Positions 9,328 to 17,994 of a DNA stretch of 37,993 nt are shown here, piece by piece. The stretch is from Actinomycetes bacterium (GTDB lineage Bacteria > Actinomycetota > Actinomycetes > Actinomycetales > Cellulomonadaceae), in contig JAEWOA010000168.1 in NCBI GenBank assembly GCA_023461115.1, forward strand, positions 1 to 37,993. Reading direction: 5' to 3'. A program made the position numbers and the translations under genes. The notes under the pieces were generated by a model that did no database searches, was not told the DNA's origin, and worked only from the letters and a program-made list of their open reading frames with translations. The number at the start of each line of letters is the position of its first letter. Within the stretch, counting starts at the first letter, position 1.

Positions 9328-9361
9328 GCCCCCGCAACGGCCGGATGGCCGCCGCGGGGGC
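9328..9361. terminator. Hairpin between convergent genes
   Basis: GCCCCCGC (9328-9335) pairs with GCGGGGGC (9354-9361), enclosing a second small GGCC/GGCC hairpin. It lies between the ends of the TIGR04141 gene (plus) and the 120-aa gene (minus) and can serve both. No U-tract follows, as is common at this GC content. Confidence 0.6.
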
Positions 9362-9387
9362 ATTCCCGTGGCTCGGTCGTCCGTCGC

Positions 9388-9750
9388 TCATCCCCCGTCG
9401 CGCGGGGCCTCGTCAGGCTCGACGCGCTCGATTGCGACGCATGCGCGAGGGATCCACCACTGGTGATGGTCCGATCCCCGACCGCCGGGGTCGGTCAGGA
9501 ACTCGTGACGCTCGCCCACGCGCACGACGTCGAAGTCGCCGCGCTGCGACATGATGCGCACGAGCGGCACCCAGCATCCGTCGTTCGGGAACACCTGACT
9601 GCCAGGGCCCCGGTCCCGTAGCAGCAGGCGGCGATCCAGATCGAGGTAGCACACCGTGCTGCTGGTGCTGCGGACGGCCCACACGCCGCCTTCGTCGACC
9701 CTGAGCTCTGCCCGGTCCTCTGCGTTCGTCATGACGGGCAGGGTGCTCAT
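9388..9750 (-). CDS. Hypothetical 120-aa protein
   Basis: A small soluble protein of unknown family. The start at 9750 is preferred to the ATG at 9771 because AGGGGA lies 4-5 nt upstream. The sequence shows regular strand-like alternation (AELRVDEGGVWAVRSTSSTVCYL, then RRLLLRD), a Pro-Asn-Asp-Gly-Cys turn, and the segment HQWWIPRACVAIERVE near the C-terminus, suggesting a compact beta-rich domain. Its codon use resembles its neighbours. It converges on the TIGR04141 gene and is divergent from the small-gene pair at 9959, so it sits alone as a single-gene unit. No function can be assigned. Confidence 0.6.
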   Translation of the reverse strand: MSTLPVMTNAEDRAELRVDEGGVWAVRSTSSTVCYLDLDRRLLLRDRGPGSQVFPNDGCWVPLVRIMSQRGDFDVVRVGERHEFLTDPGGRGSDHHQWWIPRACVAIERVEPDEAPRDGG

Positions 9751-9812
9751 GGCGTCCCCTGCGTCATTCACAGCAGATCGGAGTTGTCGGTGACGAGAAT
9801 TACACTCGTGTC

Positions 9813-9896
9813 ATGAGCACCGAACCCCGCTCGTCTCGACCGGGGGCCGGGGCGAGCGGGGTCCAGGTCCTACTGCCAGGTAGACCGCGATCCTAG
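9813..9896 (+). promoter_or_regulatory. Possible leader region: mini-ORF with internal hairpin
   Basis: A 27-codon frame (MSTEPRSSRPG...) begins at ATG 9813, exactly 7 nt after a TACACT box (9801-9806) that could be a -10 element, so a leaderless transcript is possible. Inside it, ACCCCGCTCG (9824-9833) pairs perfectly with CGAGCGGGGT (9853-9862). This could be an attenuator-like leader for the genes that begin at 9959, or a short unrelated ORF. No good -35 is visible. Confidence 0.3.
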
Positions 9897-9958
9897 CTTC
9901 TTCGCGGCGCGCGAGTGCTCCGATCGGCCTCACGAGGCCGGAAGGGAGCGGCGTCCAC

Positions 9959-10165
9959 ATGACTCGCTCAGTGAACAGATCCAGCCGCACCGGGCGCTTC
10001 GTCTCGTCCGGCACCGTGGCCCGCGCACCGCGTACGACGGTCACCCAGAGGGTCGACGGGAAGAAGTCTGGCGGGCAGGTCCACCAGTCCGCGATCACCG
10101 GGCGGTTCGTGTCCGGCGCGACCGCGAAGCGTCACCCGGACACGACCATCACCCGCGCCGTCTGA
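9959..10165 (+). CDS. Small protein with two GRFVS-type tandem repeats
   Basis: A 68-aa basic protein built from two similar units. Residues about 7-32 read RSSRTGRFVSSGTVARAPRT followed by TVTQRV; residues about 42-68 read QSAITGRFVSGATAKRHPDT followed by TITRAV. This 'S.xTGRFVS..TA.R.P.TT.T' motif recurs in small proteins of many actinobacteria and other bacteria, usually of unknown function. The stop overlaps the ATG of the next gene (TGATG), so the two are translationally coupled. A GGAAGGGAG Shine-Dalgarno lies just upstream (about 9940-9948). The pair sits before a restriction operon, so an accessory or phage-derived origin is plausible. Confidence 0.8.
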   Translation: MTRSVNRSSRTGRFVSSGTVARAPRTTVTQRVDGKKSGGQVHQSAITGRFVSGATAKRHPDTTITRAV

Positions 10166-10416
10166 TGGCCACGCGTGTACGGCTCGACCGGCAGGCGCTC
10201 GACCGGGTAGTGCAGGACGCCATGCGCGATGTCCAGCGCGATCTGCAGCGCTCGTTCGACGACCTTGGCCGACGCTACAAAGGACGCCCCATCCCCGATG
10301 CGAGGTCGGCACTGCGAGAGGTGATCCGCCGTCACGGCGGCAGCGCCTCCGAGCCGGAGCTCACGCAGTGGGCGACGGCGATCACCGAGGGAACTCGCAT
10401 CACGCTGAGGAGGTAG
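10165..10416 (+). CDS. Hypothetical 83-aa helical protein, coupled to the GRFVS-repeat gene
   Basis: An 83-aa protein without a recognised family. Its ATG overlaps the preceding stop by one base. The first half is a charged amphipathic helix (LDRVVQDAMRDVQRDLQRSF), followed by DDLGRRYKGRPIPDARSALREVI and a short C-terminal domain (SEPELTQWATAITEGTRITL). This layout suits a small partner or toxin/antitoxin-like protein, but nothing in the sequence shows which. The coupling to the GRFVS-repeat gene suggests the two act together. The gene ends 130 bp before the type ISP gene; an inverted repeat lies between. Confidence 0.75.
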   Translation: MATRVRLDRQALDRVVQDAMRDVQRDLQRSFDDLGRRYKGRPIPDARSALREVIRRHGGSASEPELTQWATAITEGTRITLRR

Positions 10417-10443
10417 TCCGCGGCCCCTGGTGGTGGCCCCGAC

Positions 10444-10480
10444 GCAACGTCGCGGGCCACCGCCGAAGGCGTGACGTTGC
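10444..10480. terminator. Inverted repeat between the small-gene pair and the type ISP gene
   Basis: GCAACGTC (10444-10451) and GACGTTGC (10473-10480) form an 8-bp perfect inverted repeat with a 21-nt spacer. It may terminate the two-gene unit ending at 10416 or act as an operator for the restriction gene starting at 10547. Confidence 0.4.
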
Positions 10481-10534
10481 GCCAACAGCGCCGACACCGC
10501 TGCCCGCCTACTGCCGCGCGCGCTTCGGTGTTGC

Positions 10535-10549
10535 CAGAATGCGGACGTG
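10535..10549 (+). promoter_or_regulatory. Candidate -10 and leaderless GTG start of the type ISP gene
   Basis: CAGAAT at 10535-10540 has the form of a -10 box and the GTG start lies 7 nt after it, at the expected transcription start. No Shine-Dalgarno precedes the GTG. Both facts fit a leaderless mRNA. A -35 element is not evident. Confidence 0.4.
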
Positions 10550-13500
10550 ACCACTCTCGAAGACGTCCTGGACCAGCTGTACTTCGCTGCGGTGAACGAG
10601 CGGGACAAGGGCGACAAGTTCGAGCGGCTCATGCTCCAGTTCTTCAAGACCGACCTGCAGTGGGCCGACCGCTTCGCGGACGTGTGGATGTGGTCCGACT
10701 GGCCGGGACGGCAGGGCCGCCCCGACACCGGCATCGACCTGGTCGCCACCGACGCCGCCACCGGCGAGACCGTCGCGATCCAGTGCAAGTTCTACGACCC
10801 GACGCACTACCTGCAGAGGGAGAGCATCGACTCCTTCCTCGCCGCGTCGGGCAAGCAGCCCTTCGCGCAGCGCCTGATCGTGTCCACGACGGACAAGTGG
10901 GGCAAGAACGCCGAGGCCACCGTCGAGGACCAGCAGGTCCCGGTCCAGCGGCTTCGGTTCATGGACCTGGCCGAGTCCTCGATCGACTGGGCACAGTTCG
11001 ACCTGTCGACCCCGGAGGTCATGACCCTCCGGGACCGCAAGCAGCTGCGCCCGCACCAGAGGGCCGCCCTGGCCAACGTCCGCGCCGGCCTCACCGAGCA
11101 CGACCGCGGCAAGCTGATCATGGCCTGCGGCACCGGCAAGACGTTCACCTCCCTGCGCATCACCGAGGACCTGCTGCCCGAGGGGGGCACGGTGCTCTTC
11201 CTCGTCCCGTCGATCTCGCTGCTGTCGCAGTCGCTGCGCGAGTGGTCGCTGGAGACCGAGGCGGACCTGCGGCCGTTCGCGGTGTGCTCGGACGTGAAGG
11301 TCGGCAAGCGCACCAAGGCGCAGAGCGACGAGGACATCTCCGTGGTGGACCTGGCGATCCCTGCCACCACCAACGCGACCCGCCTGCACGCCCAGCTCGC
11401 GGACACCACGGCCGCGGCCGGCAAGCTCATCGTGGTCTTCTCCACCTATCAGTCGATCGCCGTCGTCGCCGAGGCGCAGGCCAAGGGCCTGCCCGACTTC
11501 GACCTGGTCATCTGCGACGAGGCACACCGCACCACGGGTGCGACCCTGGCGGGCGTCGACGAGTCCGCGTTCGTCAAGGTGCACGACTCGTCGTTCATCC
11601 GCGCGTCCAAGCGCCTCTACATGACCGCGACCCCGCGGATCTACGACGACGCTTCCAAGGCCAAGGCCGGCCAGGCCCAGGCGGTCCTCGCGTCGATGGA
11701 CGACGAGTCGCTCTACGGTCCCGAGCTGCACCGCCTCGGCTTTGGCGAGGCCGTCAGCGCGGGACTTCTGACCGACTACAAGGTCCTCGTCCTGGCCGTC
11801 GACGAGAAGTCCGTGTCCCGCACTTTCCAGGCCCAGATGGCCGACGAGCACTCCGAACTCAAGCTCGACGACGTCGCCAAGATCGTCGGCTGCTGGAACG
11901 GCCTGGCCAAGCGTGGCGAGCTCGAGACCGGGTTTGCGGCCGACCCGGCACCGATGACCCGCGCCGTCGCGTTCGCGCGGTCCATCAAGGACTCCCAGAA
12001 GTTCGCTTCGATGTTCAAGGGCATCGTCGCCGACTACATCGCCCAGACCGGCATTACCGACGACAAGCCCGGCGTCGAGCACCCACTGGTCTGCGACGTC
12101 GAGCACGTCGACGGGACCTTCAACGTCCTGGCCCGCAACGAGAAGCTGGACTGGCTCAAGGGCTCCCTCGGCGAGCGCGAGTGCCGCGTGCTGTCCAACG
12201 CACGGTGCCTGTCGGAGGGCGTCGACGTCCCCGCACTCGACGCGGTCATGTTCCTCAACCCACGCAAGTCAGTCGTCGACGTGGTGCAGTCCGTTGGGCG
12301 CGTCATGCGGTTGTCTCGGGAGACAGGCAAGAAGTACGGCTACATCATCCTGCCGATCGGCATCCCCGCCGGCGTCACCCCCGAGCAGGCGCTGCGCGAC
12401 AACGAGCGGTTCGCCGTGGTCTGGGAAGTCCTGCAGGCGCTGCGCGCTCACGACGAGCGCTTCGACGCCATGGTCAACAAGATCGAGCTCAACCGAGGCT
12501 CCGACGACCGCATCCAGATCATCGGAGTCGGCGGCGGTGAGTCCGGAGACCGCGACGGCAGCAGCGACCCAGGCGCCACCACGGCGGTCCAGGGCGAGTT
12601 CGTCTTCCCCGACCTCGGCGAGTGGCGCGAGTCCATCTACGCCAAGATCGTGCAGAAGGTCGGCTCCCGACGCTACTGGGACGAGTGGGCCAAGGACGTC
12701 GCGCTCATCGCCGAGCGTCACACCACTCGCATCACCGCGCTGCTGGACGACCCCACCCTCCCCGTCCACGAGCAGTTCGACACGTTCCTCACGGGCCTGC
12801 GTGGCAACCTCAACGACTCCATCACCCGTGCCGACGCGATCGACATGCTCGCCCAGCACCTGATCACCCGCCCGGTGTTCGACGCACTGTTCGAGGGGTA
12901 CTCCTTCGCCGAGCACAACCCGGTCTCCCAGGTCATGCAGAGCATGCTCGACACCCTCGACGCGTACAACCTCGAAGCCGAGAACGACACCCTCGCGAAG
13001 TTCTACGAGTCCGTGCGGCTGCGTGCCGCGGGCATCGACAACGCCGCCGGCAAGCAGCAGATCGTCCACGAGCTCTACGAGAAGTTCTTCAAGCTCGCCT
13101 TCCCGAAGACTGCCGAGGCGTTCGGCATCGTCTACACACCGGTGCAGGTGGTCGACTTCATCCTGCGCTCCGTCGAGCACCTGCTTGGCACCGAGTTCGG
13201 CGCATCCCTGTCTGACGAAGGCGTGCACATCCTCGACCCCTTCACCGGCACCGGCTCCTTCGTCGTGCGGCTCCTTCAGTCCGGGCTCATCGGTCCCCAT
13301 GACCTCGCCCGGAAGTACGCCTCGGAGATCCACGCCAACGAGATCCTGCTCCTCGCCTACTACATCGCCGCGATCAACATCGAGGCCACGTACCACGGGC
13401 TGCGCACCGAGGAAGACCCCGACGCCGGGTACGAACCGTTCAACGGGATCGTCCTGGCGGACACCTTCCAGATGACCGAGGACGGCGACGTCCTCGACAC

Positions 13501-15424
13501 CGCGGTGTTCCCCGCCAACCACGAGCGCGCAGCCCACCAGCTCGACCTCGACATCCGCGTCATCATCGGCAACCCGCCCTACTCGGTGGGCCAGACCAGC
13601 GCCAACGACAACAACGCCAACCTCAAGTACTCCACCCTCGATGGCACCATCGAGTCCACGTTTGCGGCACGGTCGACCGCGAAGAACAAGAACAGCCTTT
13701 ACGACTCCTACATCCGAGCGATCCGCTGGGCATCCGATCGCGTCAAGGACGCAGGCATCATCGGGTTCGTCACCAACGGCGGCTTCATCGACTCCAACAC
13801 CGCCGACGGTCTGCGCAAAACACTCGCCGACGAGTTCGCCACCATCTACGTCTACAACTTGCGCGGCAACCAGCGCACGGCGGGCGAGCTTTCCAAGCGC
13901 GAAGGCGGCAAGATCTTCGACTCCGGGTCGCGCAGCACCGTCGCTGTCACCTTCCTCGTCAAGAAGCCAGGCCACACCGGACCCGCGACGATCCACTACC
14001 GAGACATCGGCGACTACCTCTCCCGAGACGAGAAGCTCGAGATCGTCGCCTCCTCCGACCTCGCGCTCCTCGACTGGCAGCCCATCACGCCGAACGACGC
14101 CGGCGACTGGATCAACCAGCGCGGTGGCACATTCGCGACCTATCGGCCCCTCGGGGACAAGGGCGACCCGGCCGCGATCTTCCGGACCCACTCAGGCGGA
14201 CTCAAGACCAACCGTGACGCCTGGGTCTACAACTCCTCGGCGTCGGCCCTCGACAACAACGTTCGCTCCATGGTCGAGTTCCACAACGCCGAGGTCGACC
14301 GGATCGCCATCGTCGCAGCTTCCACGCGCACCGATCCGACGACACTCAAGGCCGATGACGTGCTGGATTTCGACGCCACCCGCATCAGTTGGAACCGAGC
14401 CGACAAGTCCGCCGTGCTCAAGGGCCGGCGACGGGCCGTTCGACCGGATCGCGGGTATGTGGCCACGTACCGTCCGTTCAACAAGCAGCACGTGCACTTC
14501 GACCGTGATCTGAACGACATGGTCTACGGGCTATACGACCTCTTCCCAACGCCGGCGCACCAGAACGTGGGCATTTACCAGGTCGGTGCCGGCTCCGCCG
14601 TGCCGTTCTCCGTGTTCGCGACCGCGTGCCTTCCCGACCTGCACGTGACGGGCGCTGGCAGCGGCGGACAGTTCTTCCCGCGCTGGTCGTACGAGGCTTT
14701 GACCGATGAGCTTGCCCAGGGTTCGTTCGATCTTGGCTCGGACCCCTCTGGCGTCGTGATTGGCGGGTACCGCAGGATCGACAACATTGGCGACGCTGCG
14801 CTTTCGGACTACCGCACCATGTACGGTCCGGACGTCTCGGCCGATGACGTCTTCTTCTACGTTTACGGATTGCTCCATTCTCCCGACTACCGCGCCGAGT
14901 TCGAGTCCGACCTCAAGAAGATGGTCCCCCGCATTCCCAAGGTCGCGGCCGTCGACGACTTCCTCGCCTTCGCCGCCGCTGGTCGCAGCCTCGCGGACCT
15001 GCACGTCGGCTACGAGAGCGCCGCGCCCTACCCGCTTGCCGTGACGGGCGACCAGCCGACAGGTGCGGGCTCGGCCGACGTCTACGAGTGGTTCCGAGTC
15101 GACAAGATGCGCTGGGGCGGATCAGGCCCCACAGCGGACAAGTCGATGGTCCACTACAACTCGCGGATCACGGTCGCCGGCATCCCGGACGAGGCCCACG
15201 AGTACCAGCTTGGCTCCCGGTCGGGCGTCGAGTGGGTCATGGAGCGCTACCAGGTCACGACGAACAAGGCATCGGGGATCGTGAACGATCCGAACGACTG
15301 GTCCCGCGAGCAGGGCGACCCGCGCTACATCCTCGACCTCCTCGCCCGCGTCGTGACGGTGAGCGTGGAGACGGTGCGCATCGTCCGTTCCCTCCCCCGA
15401 CTGGACTTTGAGGCGCTCAGCTGA
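10547..15424 (+). CDS. Type ISP restriction-modification enzyme (nuclease-helicase-methyltransferase)
   Basis: A 1625-aa single-chain restriction-modification enzyme resembling the type ISP family (LlaGI, LlaBIII). Members methylate adenine at an asymmetric site and translocate on unmodified DNA, cutting on head-on collision. Domains in order: an Mrr-like PD-(D/E)xK nuclease (E in GDKFE, D64, Q79-C-K81); a superfamily 2 helicase (Walker A MACGTGKT 192-199, DEAH 324-327, TATPRIY, motif VI QSVGRVMRL from 581); a helical coupler; and an N6-adenine methyltransferase with DPFTGTGSF from 897 and NPPY at 1009-1012. A target recognition region fills residues about 1200-1600. All catalytic motifs are intact, so it should be active. 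The TGA overlaps the next ATG (TGATG), coupling it to the DUF262 gene. Confidence 0.93.
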   Translation: MTTLEDVLDQLYFAAVNERDKGDKFERLMLQFFKTDLQWADRFADVWMWSDWPGRQGRPDTGIDLVATDAATGETVAIQCKFYDPTHYLQRESIDSFLAASGKQPFAQRLIVSTTDKWGKNAEATVEDQQVPVQRLRFMDLAESSIDWAQFDLSTPEVMTLRDRKQLRPHQRAALANVRAGLTEHDRGKLIMACGTGKTFTSLRITEDLLPEGGTVLFLVPSISLLSQSLREWSLETEADLRPFAVCSDVKVGKRTKAQSDEDISVVDLAIPATTNATRLHAQLADTTAAAGKLIVVFSTYQSIAVVAEAQAKGLPDFDLVICDEAHRTTGATLAGVDESAFVKVHDSSFIRASKRLYMTATPRIYDDASKAKAGQAQAVLASMDDESLYGPELHRLGFGEAVSAGLLTDYKVLVLAVDEKSVSRTFQAQMADEHSELKLDDVAKIVGCWNGLAKRGELETGFAADPAPMTRAVAFARSIKDSQKFASMFKGIVADYIAQTGITDDKPGVEHPLVCDVEHVDGTFNVLARNEKLDWLKGSLGERECRVLSNARCLSEGVDVPALDAVMFLNPRKSVVDVVQSVGRVMRLSRETGKKYGYIILPIGIPAGVTPEQALRDNERFAVVWEVLQALRAHDERFDAMVNKIELNRGSDDRIQIIGVGGGESGDRDGSSDPGATTAVQGEFVFPDLGEWRESIYAKIVQKVGSRRYWDEWAKDVALIAERHTTRITALLDDPTLPVHEQFDTFLTGLRGNLNDSITRADAIDMLAQHLITRPVFDALFEGYSFAEHNPVSQVMQSMLDTLDAYNLEAENDTLAKFYESVRLRAAGIDNAAGKQQIVHELYEKFFKLAFPKTAEAFGIVYTPVQVVDFILRSVEHLLGTEFGASLSDEGVHILDPFTGTGSFVVRLLQSGLIGPHDLARKYASEIHANEILLLAYYIAAINIEATYHGLRTEEDPDAGYEPFNGIVLADTFQMTEDGDVLDTAVFPANHERAAHQLDLDIRVIIGNPPYSVGQTSANDNNANLKYSTLDGTIESTFAARSTAKNKNSLYDSYIRAIRWASDRVKDAGIIGFVTNGGFIDSNTADGLRKTLADEFATIYVYNLRGNQRTAGELSKREGGKIFDSGSRSTVAVTFLVKKPGHTGPATIHYRDIGDYLSRDEKLEIVASSDLALLDWQPITPNDAGDWINQRGGTFATYRPLGDKGDPAAIFRTHSGGLKTNRDAWVYNSSASALDNNVRSMVEFHNAEVDRIAIVAASTRTDPTTLKADDVLDFDATRISWNRADKSAVLKGRRRAVRPDRGYVATYRPFNKQHVHFDRDLNDMVYGLYDLFPTPAHQNVGIYQVGAGSAVPFSVFATACLPDLHVTGAGSGGQFFPRWSYEALTDELAQGSFDLGSDPSGVVIGGYRRIDNIGDAALSDYRTMYGPDVSADDVFFYVYGLLHSPDYRAEFESDLKKMVPRIPKVAAVDDFLAFAAAGRSLADLHVGYESAAPYPLAVTGDQPTGAGSADVYEWFRVDKMRWGGSGPTADKSMVHYNSRITVAGIPDEAHEYQLGSRSGVEWVMERYQVTTNKASGIVNDPNDWSREQGDPRYILDLLARVVTVSVETVRIVRSLPRLDFEALS

Positions 15425-17487
15425 TGGAGGCACACCCTCGACGATTGAAAGCCGTGTTCGGACGGGACGTGCGTCTGGTCGTCCCGCTGTTCCAGCGAGC
15501 GTACGTCTGGAGCGAGGAGAAGCAGTGGGCTCCGCTCTGGCAGGACGTCCTGGCCACGTACGAGCGGTCGGAAGACGACGATGCAGCAGCGCACTTCCTC
15601 GGGGCGGTCGTGCTCCAGCTGCGCCCGGGAGCTCTCGGCGCGATTGAGCAGCGAGAGATCATCGACGGCCAGCAGCGCCTGACCACGCTGCAGCTGCTGA
15701 TTGCAGCGGTGTCGGACGCGTTCACCCGCCGCGGCCTGGACACGAAGGTGTCGCGCCGTCTGCGTCGGCTGATCGCGAACGACCCGGACGCGGTCGATGA
15801 CGAGGTGGAGGTCCACAAGCTCTGGCCGACGAACCGCGACCGCGTCGGCTACTCCGACGTCATGGAAGGCCGTCTGCTGGAGGCGAGCACCCGAGGCGTC
15901 GAGGGGCAGATCCGCCGCGGGTATCTGTGGTTCCGCGACGCTATCGACACGTGGCTCGTCAACGTCGACGAGGACGAGGCTGAGCTGGCGCTGTCGCGTC
16001 TCGCCGAGGTGGTCAGCGACCTGCTCGAGCTGGTGGTGATCGACCTGGGTGAGCAGGACGACGCCCAGATGATCTTTGAGACCCTGAACGCCCGAGGTAC
16101 TCCCTTGCGCGCCTCGGATCTCATCAAGAACCTCATCTTCCGCACGCTGCAGGACGCCGGTAGGCCAGTCGAACGCCTCTACGACAAGCTCTGGCGCCCG
16201 CTCGAAGACCCGTACTGGGAGCAGGAGGTGCGCGTCGGTCGGCTGGTCCGCGAGCGTCTGGACGTGTTCATGGGGCACTTCCTTGTCGTGCTCCTCAACG
16301 CCGAGGTGCAGTCGCACAGCTTGTTCGATGCCTCGCGACGTTATGTGAGCGGTAGCGCTGACCGGGCGGAGACGCTGCTCGTCGAGATCAGCCGGTACGC
16401 GGGGATCTTCCGCTCGGTTCAGGACCGTCAGGTAGGCGACGACGGGCTTCGGACCAGCCTCGAGCGTCTCGGCATCGCGGACACCCAGACCATCCAGCCG
16501 CTGCTGCTGTGGTTGTTCGCGAACACTGAGGGCGACGATCTGGCGCAGGCGGTTGGCGCTCTGGAGTCATACGTCGTGCGCCGCGTCGTGTGTCGGATGA
16601 CACCGAAGAACTACAACCGGACGTTCCTCGAGCTGCTGCGCCGCTTGAGCGAGGACGACGCGCCAGCCGGGAAGGTTGTCGAGAGCTTCCTGTCTGCGCA
16701 GCGCGCCGAGTCGGCCGTCTGGCCCACCGACGCCGACGTGCAACGGGCGGTGACGGAGTTCCCGCTGTACCGGATGCTGCGGCGCGACCAGGTTCAGCGG
16801 CTTCTGCGGGCGCTCGATGCAAAGGCGGCGGGTCCGAAGTCCGAGCGGCTGGTGGTGCAGGGCGCCCTCACGGTGGAGCACCTGATGCCGCAGAGCTGGC
16901 ACGAGCACTGGCCGTTGCCTGAGGATCCGCGGGCTGCCGAGCGGGAGGAGGAGGCGCGCGTCGAGCTGGTCCACACGCTGGGGAATCTGACGGTCCTGAC
17001 GTCTGCTCTGAATAGCGCGCTGTCCAACGGGTCGTGGGCGGCGAAGCGGCACGAGATCCTGCGCCACTCGGCGCTGCACCTCAATCGGGACCTGCCGGGC
17101 GACTGGGGCACTGCCAGGATCGGTGAACGGAGCAGTTGGCTCGCGGAACTCGCGGTGTCCGTATGGCCGCGCCCGGAGACCGAACTGGAGGAGTCGACCT
17201 GGACTCCCGAGGAGCCGGGCTATGACGAACCCTCCGACCGACGGCCCGCCGCCGGAGCGCGTGGGGACATCGCGGCGCACATCGCGGAGGTGTTCTCCAG
17301 CGTCGGACCGGGCACGTTCCTGACGATCGCAGAGATCTCCAAGCACCCGACGAGCGCCTACCCCGACGGGCCGCCCTCTCGCGGTGCCATCTCGGCGCGT
17401 CTGTTCCCCCGCGACGGGCGAGCCAGCACGGTCGCAGGTGTGGTGCCCGACACGGCACGGGGCGTGCGGGGCGCCCGGCGGACCTGA
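15424..17487 (+). CDS. GmrSD-like DUF262/DUF1524 nuclease
   Basis: A 687-aa protein combining an N-terminal DUF262 (ParB/sulfiredoxin-like NTP-binding) domain with a DUF1524 HNH nuclease, the architecture of single-chain GmrSD type IV enzymes that cut modified DNA. DUF262 shows VPLFQRAYVW near residue 20 and DGQQRLTTL at residues 81-89. DUF1524 shows LTVEHLMPQSW with H486, and LGNLTVLTSALNSALSNG with N521, giving an intact H...N nuclease core. After the nuclease, residues about 600-687 add a small winged-helix-like tail (FLTIAEISKHP). The start overlaps the type ISP stop by one base, so the two proteins are made together. Whether it works independently on modified phage DNA or as a partner of the ISP enzyme is not known. 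Confidence 0.88.
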   Translation: MEAHPRRLKAVFGRDVRLVVPLFQRAYVWSEEKQWAPLWQDVLATYERSEDDDAAAHFLGAVVLQLRPGALGAIEQREIIDGQQRLTTLQLLIAAVSDAFTRRGLDTKVSRRLRRLIANDPDAVDDEVEVHKLWPTNRDRVGYSDVMEGRLLEASTRGVEGQIRRGYLWFRDAIDTWLVNVDEDEAELALSRLAEVVSDLLELVVIDLGEQDDAQMIFETLNARGTPLRASDLIKNLIFRTLQDAGRPVERLYDKLWRPLEDPYWEQEVRVGRLVRERLDVFMGHFLVVLLNAEVQSHSLFDASRRYVSGSADRAETLLVEISRYAGIFRSVQDRQVGDDGLRTSLERLGIADTQTIQPLLLWLFANTEGDDLAQAVGALESYVVRRVVCRMTPKNYNRTFLELLRRLSEDDAPAGKVVESFLSAQRAESAVWPTDADVQRAVTEFPLYRMLRRDQVQRLLRALDAKAAGPKSERLVVQGALTVEHLMPQSWHEHWPLPEDPRAAEREEEARVELVHTLGNLTVLTSALNSALSNGSWAAKRHEILRHSALHLNRDLPGDWGTARIGERSSWLAELAVSVWPRPETELEESTWTPEEPGYDEPSDRRPAAGARGDIAAHIAEVFSSVGPGTFLTIAEISKHPTSAYPDGPPSRGAISARLFPRDGRASTVAGVVPDTARGVRGARRT

Positions 17488-17532
17488 CGCTCTCAACCCG
17501 AGCGATCACACCAGCACCGGAGACGGAGTCCG

Positions 17533-17943
17533 ATGGCCAAGACGAAGCCGAGGGTGTCGCTGCCGCGAGCGGCGGATCTCGAGCACCGCGCCACGCAGGG
17601 AGCCCGAGAGCGCGGTACGGCGGCGCGCGGGTGCGACATCGCCTACGGCATCGAGCACGCGTTCGGCTCCGATCGCGGCGGGCCAGCGGAGTTCCTGCGT
17701 CGCACCGGAATCCGTGTCACGGCGGCGGAGTTGCGCGCGATCGCGCGTCTCCCCAAGTCGGCGCTGATCGGCGGGATCACCGACGCGCAGCGCACGGCCG
17801 CGAAGCGTGAAGTCGCCGCCGCAGTCAAGCTTCGCAAGGCGCGGCTGGAGCGCCGGTGGGCACGTGGGAGGCGCGCTGACGGCGGTTCGACGTCCGTGGG
17901 CACGGCCAGCGGAGGGTTGCCCGGAATGGGACGGCACTCGTAG
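17533..17943 (+). CDS. Hypothetical 136-aa basic protein
   Basis: Not recognised. A 136-aa protein with ATG at 17533 preceded by GGAGACGGAG. The central part (residues about 30-110) is helical: GCDIAYGIEHAFGSDRGG, then VTAAELRAIARLPKSALIGG, then TDAQRTAAKREVAAAVKLRK and a very basic KARLERRWARGRR segment, suggesting nucleic-acid binding. The C-terminal tail is low-complexity Gly/Ser. It starts 45 bp after the GmrSD-like gene in the same direction and could be the third gene of that operon. A strong hairpin follows the stop. Confidence 0.6.
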   Translation: MAKTKPRVSLPRAADLEHRATQGARERGTAARGCDIAYGIEHAFGSDRGGPAEFLRRTGIRVTAAELRAIARLPKSALIGGITDAQRTAAKREVAAAVKLRKARLERRWARGRRADGGSTSVGTASGGLPGMGRHS

Positions 17944-17957
17944 GGCGAGCAGCAGAT

Positions 17958-17986
17958 GCCGCCACCCCGTGAGACGGGATGGCGGC
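17958..17986. terminator. Bidirectional terminator hairpin
   Basis: GCCGCCAcCCCGT (17958-17970) pairs with ACGGGaTGGCGGC (17974-17986) around a GAG loop; 12 of 13 positions pair. It lies between convergent ends of the 136-aa (plus) and 119-aa (minus) genes. Confidence 0.75.
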
Positions 17987-17994
17987 GCCGTTGC

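Noticed and set aside
12269..14191. A 640-aa minus-strand frame inside the type ISP gene
   Set aside because: It is a complement shadow of the methyltransferase region, which has intact DPFTGTGS and NPPY motifs on the plus strand.
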